Assembly: GCA_964527535.1 (NCBI GenBank)
Contig: CAZGPW010000103.1
Location: forward strand, 1 to 24,916
Reading direction: 5' to 3'
Source: JAQIBY01 sp964527535
GTDB taxonomy: Bacteria; Bacteroidota; Bacteroidia; Bacteroidales; ML635J-15
Length of the DNA: 24,916 nucleotides
Within the stretch, counting starts at the first letter, position 1. Each line of letters opens with the position of its first letter. The notes under the pieces are model-generated. The model was not told the DNA's origin. It did no database searches and saw only the letters and a list, made by a program, of their open reading frames with translations. A program made the translations under genes and the position numbers. Shown piece by piece: positions 16,661 to 24,800 of the stretch.

Positions 16661-18265
16661 TTATTTTTTTGCCTTTTTTGCTGCACGTTTCTTTTTTGCA
16701 GCGTTTACTATGCATTCCCTTTGTGGAATAAGCACACTCACACCTTTATATTCAAGCTCTTTTTTCATGATCTGAACGTTTTCTTCATGGTGTTTTTTTA
16801 ATGGTGTCATCACATGAACATGGTCTTCAGCTACACCAAGCCCTTTTACGATTTGGACAAGCCGTCCTTCGGCATGGGATTTTTGACCACCGGTCATCCC
16901 TGTGGTTGAATTATCAGAAATGATTACTACGATGGGAGAATTTTTAATCACTGCATCCAACAAACCTGTCATACCACTGTGTGTAAATGTGGAATCACCG
17001 ATAACGGCCACAGAGGGAACTAATCCGGCATCTGCAGCGCCAACAGCCATGGTCACAGACGCTCCCATATCAACGCATGAATTGATGGCATTAAACGGGG
17101 GCAAAGCACCAAGGGTATAACAACCAATGTCAGAAAATACACGCCCTTCTCCGTATTCTTTCAGGGCTTCATTTAATGCGTGATATACATCCCGGTGTCC
17201 ACATCCGGGGCATAGTGCCGGAGGCCTTGGAGATACCAGGTCCGGAACAGGGCTTCCCTTCTTTATGTCAATATCCAGGGCTTCAGCTACCAGGTTGGGG
17301 TTTAGTTCGCCGTCTCTGGGCAGGCTGCCATTGAGGCGGCCATGTATTGTGATGCCATCATCGTAAAACCCACGCACCATGTTCTCAATGAACGGATACC
17401 CTTCTTCAATGATTATCAGTTCATCACATTCTTCTTTTAATCTGTTCATGTGATTACGTGGCAAGGGGTAATGAGAGATTTTCAACAGGTTGTACGGACA
17501 ACCATCGGGATAATTTTCCATGACATAATTGTAGGCAATGCCAGAGGCTATGATGCCTAATTTTTTGTCTTTCCCTTCGTAAAACTTGTTGTAACCGGAA
17601 GTTTCGCTGTCTTGTTTTAATGCCGGCTGCAGCTCAAGCAATCTTTTATAATTTTTCCTTGCAATAGCAGGTAGAAGAACAAATTGCCGTGGATTATCGG
17701 GCAGGGATGGTTTGTTTTGGGCTTTTTCTTTTTGCCGTTCAACACCAGAACGTGAATGCGCCAGCCGTGTAGTTATTCTTATCAATACAGGCACATTGAA
17801 TTTTTCAGATAATTCAAACGCATGATAAGTCATGTCATAAGCTTCCTGTTGATTGGCGGGTTCCAGAATAGGAATCATGGCAAAATCACCATAAAACCTT
17901 GAATCCTGTTCATTCTGTGAAGAATGCATGCTGGGATCGTCTGCAACAAGAATAACAAGGCCCCCATTTACTCCGGTTATGGATGCGTTAACAAAAGCAT
18001 CGGCAGCCACATTAAGTCCGACGTGTTTCATGCATGCCATGGCCCTTCTTCCGTGGTAGGACATGCCAATGGCTGCCTCAACCGCAGTTTTTTCATTGGC
18101 TGACCATGTTCTTTGAATTTCCTTTTCTGCGGCTTGTTTTGATTGCTGAACGTATTCCATTATTTCGGTCGAAGGGGTACCGGGGTAGGCATAACATCCC
18201 GACATTCCTCCATCAATTGCACCTTGTGCAATTGCCTCATCTCCAAGTAATAATAATTTTTGCAT
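16661..18265 (-). CDS. iorA: Indolepyruvate:ferredoxin oxidoreductase, alpha subunit, without ferredoxin domain
   Basis: The 534-residue subunit binds thiamine diphosphate. An N-terminal pyrimidine-binding domain begins with LLGDEAIAQGAIDGG and has YAYPGTPSTEI (25-35). The C-terminal cofactor domain has LCPGCGH (C352, C355), GDSTFTHSGMTG (423-434) and DNSTTGMTGGQ (451-461), which position the Mg-diphosphate. Archaeal IorA proteins carry a C-terminal domain with two [4Fe-4S] clusters. Here the protein ends shortly after RECIVNAA with a Lys/Ala-rich tail, and no CxxCxxCxxxC motif is present. This shorter form may be normal for the phylum (from memory, not checked). The ATG at 18265 is preceded by a probable -7 box at 18301-18308. 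Confidence 0.92.
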   Translation of the reverse strand: MQKLLLLGDEAIAQGAIDGGMSGCYAYPGTPSTEIMEYVQQSKQAAEKEIQRTWSANEKTAVEAAIGMSYHGRRAMACMKHVGLNVAADAFVNASITGVNGGLVILVADDPSMHSSQNEQDSRFYGDFAMIPILEPANQQEAYDMTYHAFELSEKFNVPVLIRITTRLAHSRSGVERQKEKAQNKPSLPDNPRQFVLLPAIARKNYKRLLELQPALKQDSETSGYNKFYEGKDKKLGIIASGIAYNYVMENYPDGCPYNLLKISHYPLPRNHMNRLKEECDELIIIEEGYPFIENMVRGFYDDGITIHGRLNGSLPRDGELNPNLVAEALDIDIKKGSPVPDLVSPRPPALCPGCGHRDVYHALNEALKEYGEGRVFSDIGCYTLGALPPFNAINSCVDMGASVTMAVGAADAGLVPSVAVIGDSTFTHSGMTGLLDAVIKNSPIVVIISDNSTTGMTGGQKSHAEGRLVQIVKGLGVAEDHVHVMTPLKKHHEENVQIMKKELEYKGVSVLIPQRECIVNAAKKKRAAKKAKK

Positions 18266-18300
18266 ATGTCTAATTTTTTAATTTTTTAATTTCGATTTTA

Positions 18301-18308
18301 CGAAGATA
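18301..18308 (-). promoter_or_regulatory. Probable -7 box (TATCTTCG) for iorA-iorB
   Basis: On the minus strand TATCTTCG differs by one base from TAnnTTTG and lies 35 bp before the iorA ATG. It is the best promoter match in this gap. Confidence 0.35.
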
Positions 18309-18422
18309 GAAAAATTCCGTTAAAAACTTAATGCCATGCAACATTATTGTCACAATAGATAATAACCTTAAATCCGCAAATGGTTTAAGGTAAAATTAAA
18401 GCCTATAGTGTGGATTGGCGTA

Positions 18423-18527
18423 GTAACATGCATATTTATTCAATCCGCCGGTTGCCGGAAAAAGGTGGAAGTTGGCAAGGAGTAGTTGGTAAGCTATTAA
18501 GGGGACTTCTTTTAAGATGCATGTTAC
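18423..18527. repeat. 105-bp segment framed by perfect 11-bp inverted repeats
   Basis: GTAACATGCAT at 18423-18433 is the exact reverse complement of ATGCATGTTAC at 18517-18527. Between them, 83 bp include a small hairpin CCGG-TTG-CCGG and a purine-rich tract (AAGGTGGAAG...GGAGTAG). There is no coding capacity. It could be a tiny non-autonomous mobile element, a structured RNA, or the terminator region of yjbQ. I cannot choose between them. Confidence 0.45.
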
Positions 18528-18576
18528 CCACTGTTTACTTTTGTTCAAAATAACACGTTATTCTAAACAAACCCTG

Positions 18577-18996
18577 TTAAAACTCTATAATGCTAATGAT
18601 TATTTGCCTTGCGCCAGGGTTTTTACGGAATTCGCCAAGGTAAATTCCCTGCCATGTACCAAGCGAAGGTTTATGATTTATTATGGGGACACTAACAGAG
18701 TGGCCAATAAGGGAAGCTTTAATGTGAGCCGGCATATCATCAGCACCTTCAGCAATATGTAAATAATCGGAAGACGATTCCGGCACAAGTTGTTGAATAT
18801 AATTATGTAAATCTTTCCTCACATCAGGGCATGCATTCTCATTTAAAGTCAGTCCTGCTGAGGTATGTTTAATGAAAACATGCATCATACCATGTTCAGG
18901 CAAAGTATCTATCTTCTGCATAATTTCATCGGTAATGAGGTGGAAGCCTTGTTTTCTGGGGCTAAGCTGCAATGTTTTTTGTGTTTTTATGGGCAT
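18577..18996 (-). CDS. yjbQ: YjbQ/UPF0047 family protein (secondary thiamine-phosphate synthase-like)
   Basis: Starting at ATG 18996 the product has 139 residues, the usual UPF0047 length. The frame could run upstream to a GTG at 19071, but that would add 25 hydrophobic residues not found in the family and would put the start inside a palindrome. Family motifs are present: IKHTSAGLTLNENACPDV (H44), MPAHIKASLIG (H91), LGTWQGIYLGEF (GTWQ 113-116, E122) and a C-terminal R-Q-I-I-I-S-I strand. E. coli YjbQ has a weak thiamine-phosphate synthase activity, but the true role is unclear. Two TAACTTTG boxes 33-49 bp upstream are good promoter candidates. Confidence 0.88.
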   Translation of the reverse strand: MPIKTQKTLQLSPRKQGFHLITDEIMQKIDTLPEHGMMHVFIKHTSAGLTLNENACPDVRKDLHNYIQQLVPESSSDYLHIAEGADDMPAHIKASLIGHSVSVPIINHKPSLGTWQGIYLGEFRKNPGARQIIISIIEF

Positions 18997-19028
18997 ATAC
19001 AATGGGGGATAAAAATTAAGGTTAAAGA

Positions 19029-19045
19029 CAAAGTTAACAAAGTTA
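19029..19045 (-). promoter_or_regulatory. Twin -7 boxes (TAACTTTG twice) for yjbQ
   Basis: On the minus strand TAACTTTG occurs at 19036-19029 and again at 19045-19038, a 9-bp direct repeat. Both match TAnnTTTG. They lie 33 and 42 bp before the ATG at 18996 and inside the alternative GTG-initiated extension, which supports the shorter reading of yjbQ. Confidence 0.45.
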
Positions 19046-19059
19046 ATAATCATTTTTAA

Positions 19060-19207
19060 AATTATAAACACAACATGTTTATAATTTTTTAATTATAACA
19101 TTTTAACATATAACATACATTTTTTATGCTTATTTTATAATATTTATTAATTTTTAACATGATCCTTCTTTGAGATTTGAATTATAAACAATCCTGTGTT
19201 TATAATT
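19060..19207. promoter_or_regulatory. Duplicated dyad AATTATAAACA ... TGTTTATAATT, operator-like
   Basis: The first copy has arms at 19060-19070 and 19076-19086 (5-nt spacer). The second has arms at 19180-19190 and 19197-19207 (6-nt spacer). All four arms are exact, 11 bp each, and the two dyads start exactly 120 bp apart. They lie in the divergent region between yjbQ and the OmpA-family gene. They could be binding sites for one dimeric regulator or two copies of a small palindromic repeat. Confidence 0.55.
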
Positions 19208-19270
19208 TGTTAACATAAAGGATTTTAGAAAAGCATCCTTTCATAATTTTAAGAGCAAATATAGAAGCCA

Positions 19271-21856
19271 ATGATTATGGTGTTGAATATAATTCAAAAG
19301 AAGGCATATTTTAGTAAAGCCATGTTTGTGCTTTGTTGCCTTATGATTACCGTGGTAACGTTAAATGCCCAGAGTGATAGACAACTATGGAAAGAGGCGG
19401 AACAAAGTTTAATGGTACATGATTATCGGAATGCACGTATTAATTACAATATGCTGCTGGACAAAGATGAAAACAATGCAAATTATGCTTTCAAAATAGG
19501 TTATTGTTATTTGCACGATGAGGAAATAGATGGTGTTGAAACAGCAATCAAATACCTGGAAAAAGCAGCAGAAAACATATCAAATAATTACAATGACAAT
19601 TTCAGAGAAAGCCAGGCGCCTCCTGAAACCGAATATTTTCTTGGAGTGGCTTACCGTTTACTCTCTCACCATGATGAAGCCCTGAGTCATTTTAAAAAAT
19701 ACAAATCGTATGATAGTTACAACATTGAAGGTGTTAATAAAAAATTGATAGACAGGGAAATATCCAGTTGTGAATTTATGATTAATAATCCCCCAGAAGA
19801 ATTTCAGGTGGAAAAGTTCAATTTTGATGTTGACGTTCCTGAAGGCCTTCATTTGAAATGTCCTGTTGTTAGCGGAAATGATTCTGTTTTTGTATATACC
19901 ATAGGGGATCAAAACATATATCCCCCTGATATTAACATTAACAGGGATTTATATAGCTTTCCTGTAGATGATATTTATTTTTCAACCTGGACAAATGACG
20001 GTTGGACATCACCGCAGAATATTTCAGATGATTTGGGTGTAAATGGATTTGCCATGCCAACATCAATTTCTTATGACGGTACAAAGCTATTACTGGTTAA
20101 AGATGATGGAGATGACGGTAATATTTATATGTCTGAATTTAAAGATGGTCAATGGCAAAAAGCTGAAAAACTGAACAAAAATATCAATACCAACAAATGG
20201 GAATCCCATGCTGTAATGAATAAAGATGAAACAAGGCTTTATTTTACATCAGCACGCAGGGGTGGATCTGGGGATCTTGATTTGTACCTTTCCGAACGTA
20301 ATAATCTTGGTCAGTGGGGAGAACCAAAAAACCTGGGGGATGTGTTTAATACTGAAATGCATGAAGAAACACCTTTTTTGCTTGAAAAAGAAAATCAATT
20401 GTATTTTGGAAGCGAGAAACATGATAATATGGGTGGTTTTGATATGTTTGTGTCGATATATGATTCAATAAGGAATAAATGGAGAGACCCCATCAATCTT
20501 GGTTATCCATACAATACCGGAGGTAATGATCTGGCTTATATTGTAAGTTTCCATGATCTTTTTATTTATTGCCCGCAAAACAGTAATATTCGCAGGGAAG
20601 GCATCAGTGGGTCTGATTGCTTTAGCCTCAGAATGCCTCCCAAAGAACAACTTGTTACTTTGAAAGGTCGTATTTATATCCCTGAACTTAACAATGAAAT
20701 ACCTGTTGATCTGAAAATTGCGGCCATTGATAATGAAACAGGGGATACTATATCAATACACAGCGCAGAAGAAGACGGAAGTTTTGTCATAAAAAACTTG
20801 TATGCTGATGATATCACACTTGTTGCTATGAGTTCGAAGAGAATTCAAAACCAAATTATAGAGGTTAAAGTGCCTGAAGGATTCACTGAAATTGAATATC
20901 CAATTGATGTTTATCTGAATGCTTCAGAATTAGCATTAAAAGAAATGGAAGAAGAGGAATTAGCAATGAAACAGGAAGCTGAGGATACAACCCAAGTTGT
21001 GGAAGAAGAAACAGAAGAGATTGCTCTGCATGAAGAGATAGAGGTGGAAAAAGAGGTGCAAGTAGAAAAAGACACAACCCAGTTTATTGAAGAGGAAGGT
21101 GAAGAAATTGCACTGCACGAAGAAATAGAGGAGGAAGAAGTACAAACTGATACAACAGAAGAAAAAGGGACTGCACAAAAAGAACTGGTAATAGAACCTG
21201 TCTTTTTTGATTTTGACCAGAGCAACATAAAATCCCAATATGAGGAAAACCTCAATAAACTTGCCGATTTTATGAAAAAGAAACCAAGATTTGAAATTGA
21301 AATTCATGGCCACACCGACCATATTGGAACAGAAACCTATAATATCGGCCTTGGACACAAAAGGGCTGATGCCATCAGAAAATACCTAACCGAAAATGGC
21401 GTCAAAAAAGATAACATTATTACCAAGTCATTTGGAGAATACAGACCTGTGGCTAAACCCCTTGCCACAAATGAAGCCAGAAAATTTAACCGTCGTGCAG
21501 AATTCAAATTTCCCGATGAATATGATAATATAAGCTTTGCCTCAGTTACAGTTCCCGAAAGATTCCGTGTATTCAGTACGGATCCAAACGATTCCAGCGG
21601 ATTTAATTCTGGTTCATTAACAGAGTTAAGTGGAAAATACCTTATCATTGGTGGTAGTTTTATGTTTTCACAAAATGCCATAAATGCTGCTTCAAGCTAT
21701 GAAGAAATGGGTTATACTTGCAGCATCTTGCCTGCAAATAATGGTTTCAACAGGGTGGCTATAAAAGCCTTTGACACCAAAGAAGATGCACGCCAACAAC
21801 TTCCGGATTTACGTCAGGCTACATCTGTGGAGGGATTGTGGATATTGAACCCGTAA
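19271..21856 (+). CDS. PorE-like TPR-PD40-CRD-OmpA protein with C-terminal SPOR domain
   Basis: The 861-residue envelope protein has a signal peptide ending near residue 34 (TLNA|Q). TPR-like helices follow (about 38-170), then PD40/WD40-like propeller repeats (about 210-460, with DETRLYFTSARRGGSGDLDLY and FGSEKHDNMGGFDMF). Next come a carboxypeptidase-regulatory-like domain (about 463-550), an acidic linker (552-638), and an OmpA-type peptidoglycan-binding domain (FFDFDQSNIK, HGHTDHIGTETYN, NRRAEFKF; about 640-745). A SPOR-like domain closes the protein (about 786-861, YLIIGGSFMFSQNAI ... VEGLWIL). TPR-PD40-CRD-OmpA is the layout of PorE, which ties the type IX secretion machinery to peptidoglycan. 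The extra SPOR domain would bind glycan strands lacking stem peptides, as found at division sites (family knowledge). It converges on a type IX cargo gene 32 bp away. Confidence 0.85.
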   Translation: MIMVLNIIQKKAYFSKAMFVLCCLMITVVTLNAQSDRQLWKEAEQSLMVHDYRNARINYNMLLDKDENNANYAFKIGYCYLHDEEIDGVETAIKYLEKAAENISNNYNDNFRESQAPPETEYFLGVAYRLLSHHDEALSHFKKYKSYDSYNIEGVNKKLIDREISSCEFMINNPPEEFQVEKFNFDVDVPEGLHLKCPVVSGNDSVFVYTIGDQNIYPPDININRDLYSFPVDDIYFSTWTNDGWTSPQNISDDLGVNGFAMPTSISYDGTKLLLVKDDGDDGNIYMSEFKDGQWQKAEKLNKNINTNKWESHAVMNKDETRLYFTSARRGGSGDLDLYLSERNNLGQWGEPKNLGDVFNTEMHEETPFLLEKENQLYFGSEKHDNMGGFDMFVSIYDSIRNKWRDPINLGYPYNTGGNDLAYIVSFHDLFIYCPQNSNIRREGISGSDCFSLRMPPKEQLVTLKGRIYIPELNNEIPVDLKIAAIDNETGDTISIHSAEEDGSFVIKNLYADDITLVAMSSKRIQNQIIEVKVPEGFTEIEYPIDVYLNASELALKEMEEEELAMKQEAEDTTQVVEEETEEIALHEEIEVEKEVQVEKDTTQFIEEEGEEIALHEEIEEEEVQTDTTEEKGTAQKELVIEPVFFDFDQSNIKSQYEENLNKLADFMKKKPRFEIEIHGHTDHIGTETYNIGLGHKRADAIRKYLTENGVKKDNIITKSFGEYRPVAKPLATNEARKFNRRAEFKFPDEYDNISFASVTVPERFRVFSTDPNDSSGFNSGSLTELSGKYLIIGGSFMFSQNAINAASSYEEMGYTCSILPANNGFNRVAIKAFDTKEDARQQLPDLRQATSVEGLWILNP
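20984..21157 (+). repeat. 87-bp repeat encoding the acidic linker of the OmpA-family protein
   Basis: DTTQ-hydrophobic pair-EEExEEIALHEEIE is encoded at 20984 and again at 21071 (29 codons apart). A third, shortened start (DTTEEKG) lies at 21149. The linker is almost all Glu with regular Ile/Leu/Val and probably spans the distance between the propeller and the peptidoglycan domain. Confidence 0.7.
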
Positions 21857-21888
21857 GAAGAATGAAATAATTTTATCCGGCTTTTTTA

Positions 21889-24800
21889 TTATTTGTTTCT
21901 GATGAGGTGGAATGGCCCCTGCAGGTTGTATTCATACCCATCAATACCTTCACCTTTGATGATGTAAAAATACACGCCTGTTGATGCATAATTGCCACCA
22001 CTGAGTTTGCCATTCCAGCCGGCTTCTTCATCTTCATAGTTGTCCCATTCATAAATGTTACGGCCCCAGCGGTTCACAATTTTACCATGAAAAGACCGAA
22101 GCGTTTGCGCTTTCACCTGGAAAAAATCATTGATTCCGTCGCCGTTGGGGGTAAAGATATTCGGCACCTCCAAATTTGACCTGTCATCAACTTTTATGCA
22201 ATCAATGAGGGCTGTGTCACGGCATTCGGGAAGATTTCTGGCATAAACCACCAGGAAAGGCTCGTAACAATCGTTCGGCTCGGTATAAATATGTTCTACC
22301 TGCTCATCGTTGTTGGTTTCGGATTCGCCGTCGTCAAAATACCATACGTTGCTTGTCCGCAGTTCATCGCCGTCGCTGAGGTTATTAAACCACACTGTTG
22401 CTTCGGGGGCAACGAGGGCATCCACATCAATATCCGCAGCTATCTCAAAGTCGGCTGTGATCATGCCTACGGTATCTATTGTGATGGCAAAGGTATCACG
22501 GCAGATTTCATCGCCGAATACTTCCTGATAGAAGGTCACATAATCCTGGTTGAGTGTAGGGTACACCTGCGAAACATGATAAGTGCCGGCAGGTATGTTC
22601 CGCTGTATGGTATCGGTGGGGTCTTCAATGTCCAGGCCGGTTGTGTCTATCCAGCGGAATCCTGTCATTGAGCTGTCGGGGATAAACGTGGCCCCGCCTT
22701 TGCCCAACAGACAGCTGTCGGGGAAGATTTCCAACTCATAGCCCGGCACACCGGGTTCAAACACCAGGGTATCGTTGATCGCAGACAAGCAGCCATAGTG
22801 GCTTTCTATCTGAAGGCTGATTTGGTGAACCGTATCGTCTTCACTGGTAATTGGCCAGTGTACCAGCCGGCGGTATTCGCCTGTAGTATCTGATATGGGA
22901 TCCCAGATGCTATCAACCGTGCCATTGTATATTTCCCAGTCGTAAAATGGATGATAATCTTCATTGGCTTTGATGGATGCGGGTTCGCCTAAACACCTCG
23001 GCGGGATGATGGTGACATCGGCAAGCGGGACTCTGGCAAAGCGCACAAGAATCTCATCGGTATCGGTACAGCCGTAGTTGTCTTCTGTCCATTCCAGTGT
23101 AAAGGCATCGTAATTCGGATTGCCTTCGGTGTAAACATTTGAAGTTACGATGGTATTGGGATCCGTATCATCGTCAAAATTAACGTTAGTGCTGAATCTA
23201 GCCCATTGTCCTGTGGCTGATTCCGTGGAAATCTGAGCATTAAGCACTCCTGAGAGCCCGCAGAACAGGGTATCGTTTCCGGCGTTTGCCTGTGGGACTT
23301 CAATGAAATGTACTGTCCATGGCTCAGATGTGTCTGAGCAAAATGTAGGCGGTTCGTTATCCGGATGGTTGCTAAGCACCCAATAGAAATCATAATGCCC
23401 ATAATAGGTTACTTCTACTATATCATCATATTCCTGATCCTGAAAATCCACGCTGTTGCTGGGAACGGCAATCCAGTTTCCGTTTACACCACTGCCGGGA
23501 TTTTCGGCACGCAGATGAAAAAACCGTCCGCATACGGCTGTGTCTTCCGGGTCCATAGCCAATTCGGCAGTTGGTTTACGCCAAAAAGTAACAGTAACGG
23601 CATCCTGGCTTGTACATTCATCATTGGATTCCTGCCAAACAAACTCAACGGGGCCGTAACCGGCATGATTTTCAACGGATGTACCCGGATCATTAACATC
23701 ATCAAAAACCACTCCTGATACGGGCAACCAGTTACCATCAAAACCATCGGTGATAGCATCAAGGGTAGTTTCAGGCCCGCACACATCAAAATCATCGCCG
23801 GCAGAAATAACAGGATTGGCTTTGAAGGTTATCCATACAGTATCCCGGTCATTGCAAGAGGTATATACACTGTTATTTTCCCTCCATATAAAGCCATATA
23901 TGCCAGGGGTATTTACATGCACCATTGTTGTGTCACTATACGCATCACCAAAACTTGAAACACTGGGATTATCAGGCAGTGTACTCCAATGCCCATCTGC
24001 TGTATAATCAGGGGACCCTACAGGTAAATCAAACACTGCACCTAACTGGTAATTCAGGCCACAAACAGAATTGTTATTACCGGCAAAAGCATCCGGTTTT
24101 TTATATAATGTAAGGTTTATCGTGTCAATTTCACTGCAAACATTGTTGCTTACAATCCAATAACAAGGTAAGGTAACCTGTGCATTACCACCAAAACTAC
24201 CCATAGATGTTAATGTGAACGTAGCGTCGGGAGCATGTTTATCAGGGGTAAAATAGCCAGTACCCCCTTCAGGAATAATCCATGTACCATAAGCATGTTG
24301 TCCAAAGCCACTTGTGTCAGCATCAAAAGTATATTCATTTCCACATATTTCCGGTTCATCGTTAGCTCCGGCAAAAGCATATACTTCTTTTGCAAAGGTA
24401 ATAATACACGACACATCGTTGCTGCATTCTACACCCTGGTAAGCATTGGTTTCTGTCCATACAAATTCAACTGTCCTGAAAGTACCTGTCCAGTTACTAA
24501 CAGTGACCTGTGTATTTGGATATTCATCATCTTCAAATGTCGGATAAATTTGATTTCCATCTTCATAAACGGTCCAAATCCCTTCTCCATTGACGTTCTG
24601 CACGCTCAGATTATAAGTAAGTCCACAAACTGAATCAATTTGATTTTGGATGGTCGGTTGAGGCCCCTGAATAAAAGTAACAAGTATGTTATCGTGGTCG
24701 TAGCATGATCCATTATATTCGGTAAGGGTAAATTCATAAGTGCCAGGGGTACCAACTGTTACAGTTGTTGATGTTCCGGTGGCAGGATTAAAATCAGCAT

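Larger units (their letters stand above)
18266..18576. other. 311-bp intergenic region between yjbQ and iorA
   Basis: No gene is visible. It holds the iorA promoter region (18266-18310), an AT-rich stretch, and a 105-bp segment framed by perfect 11-bp inverted repeats (18423-18527). Confidence 0.55.

Noticed and set aside
18997..19071. 25-residue N-terminal extension of YjbQ from GTG at 19071
   Set aside because: It would contain the twin promoter boxes and part of a palindrome, and it makes the protein longer than its family.
20883..21358. Overlapping minus-strand frames rich in Ser, Phe and Leu
   Set aside because: They mirror the Glu-rich linker of the OmpA-family gene and have no independent coding evidence.
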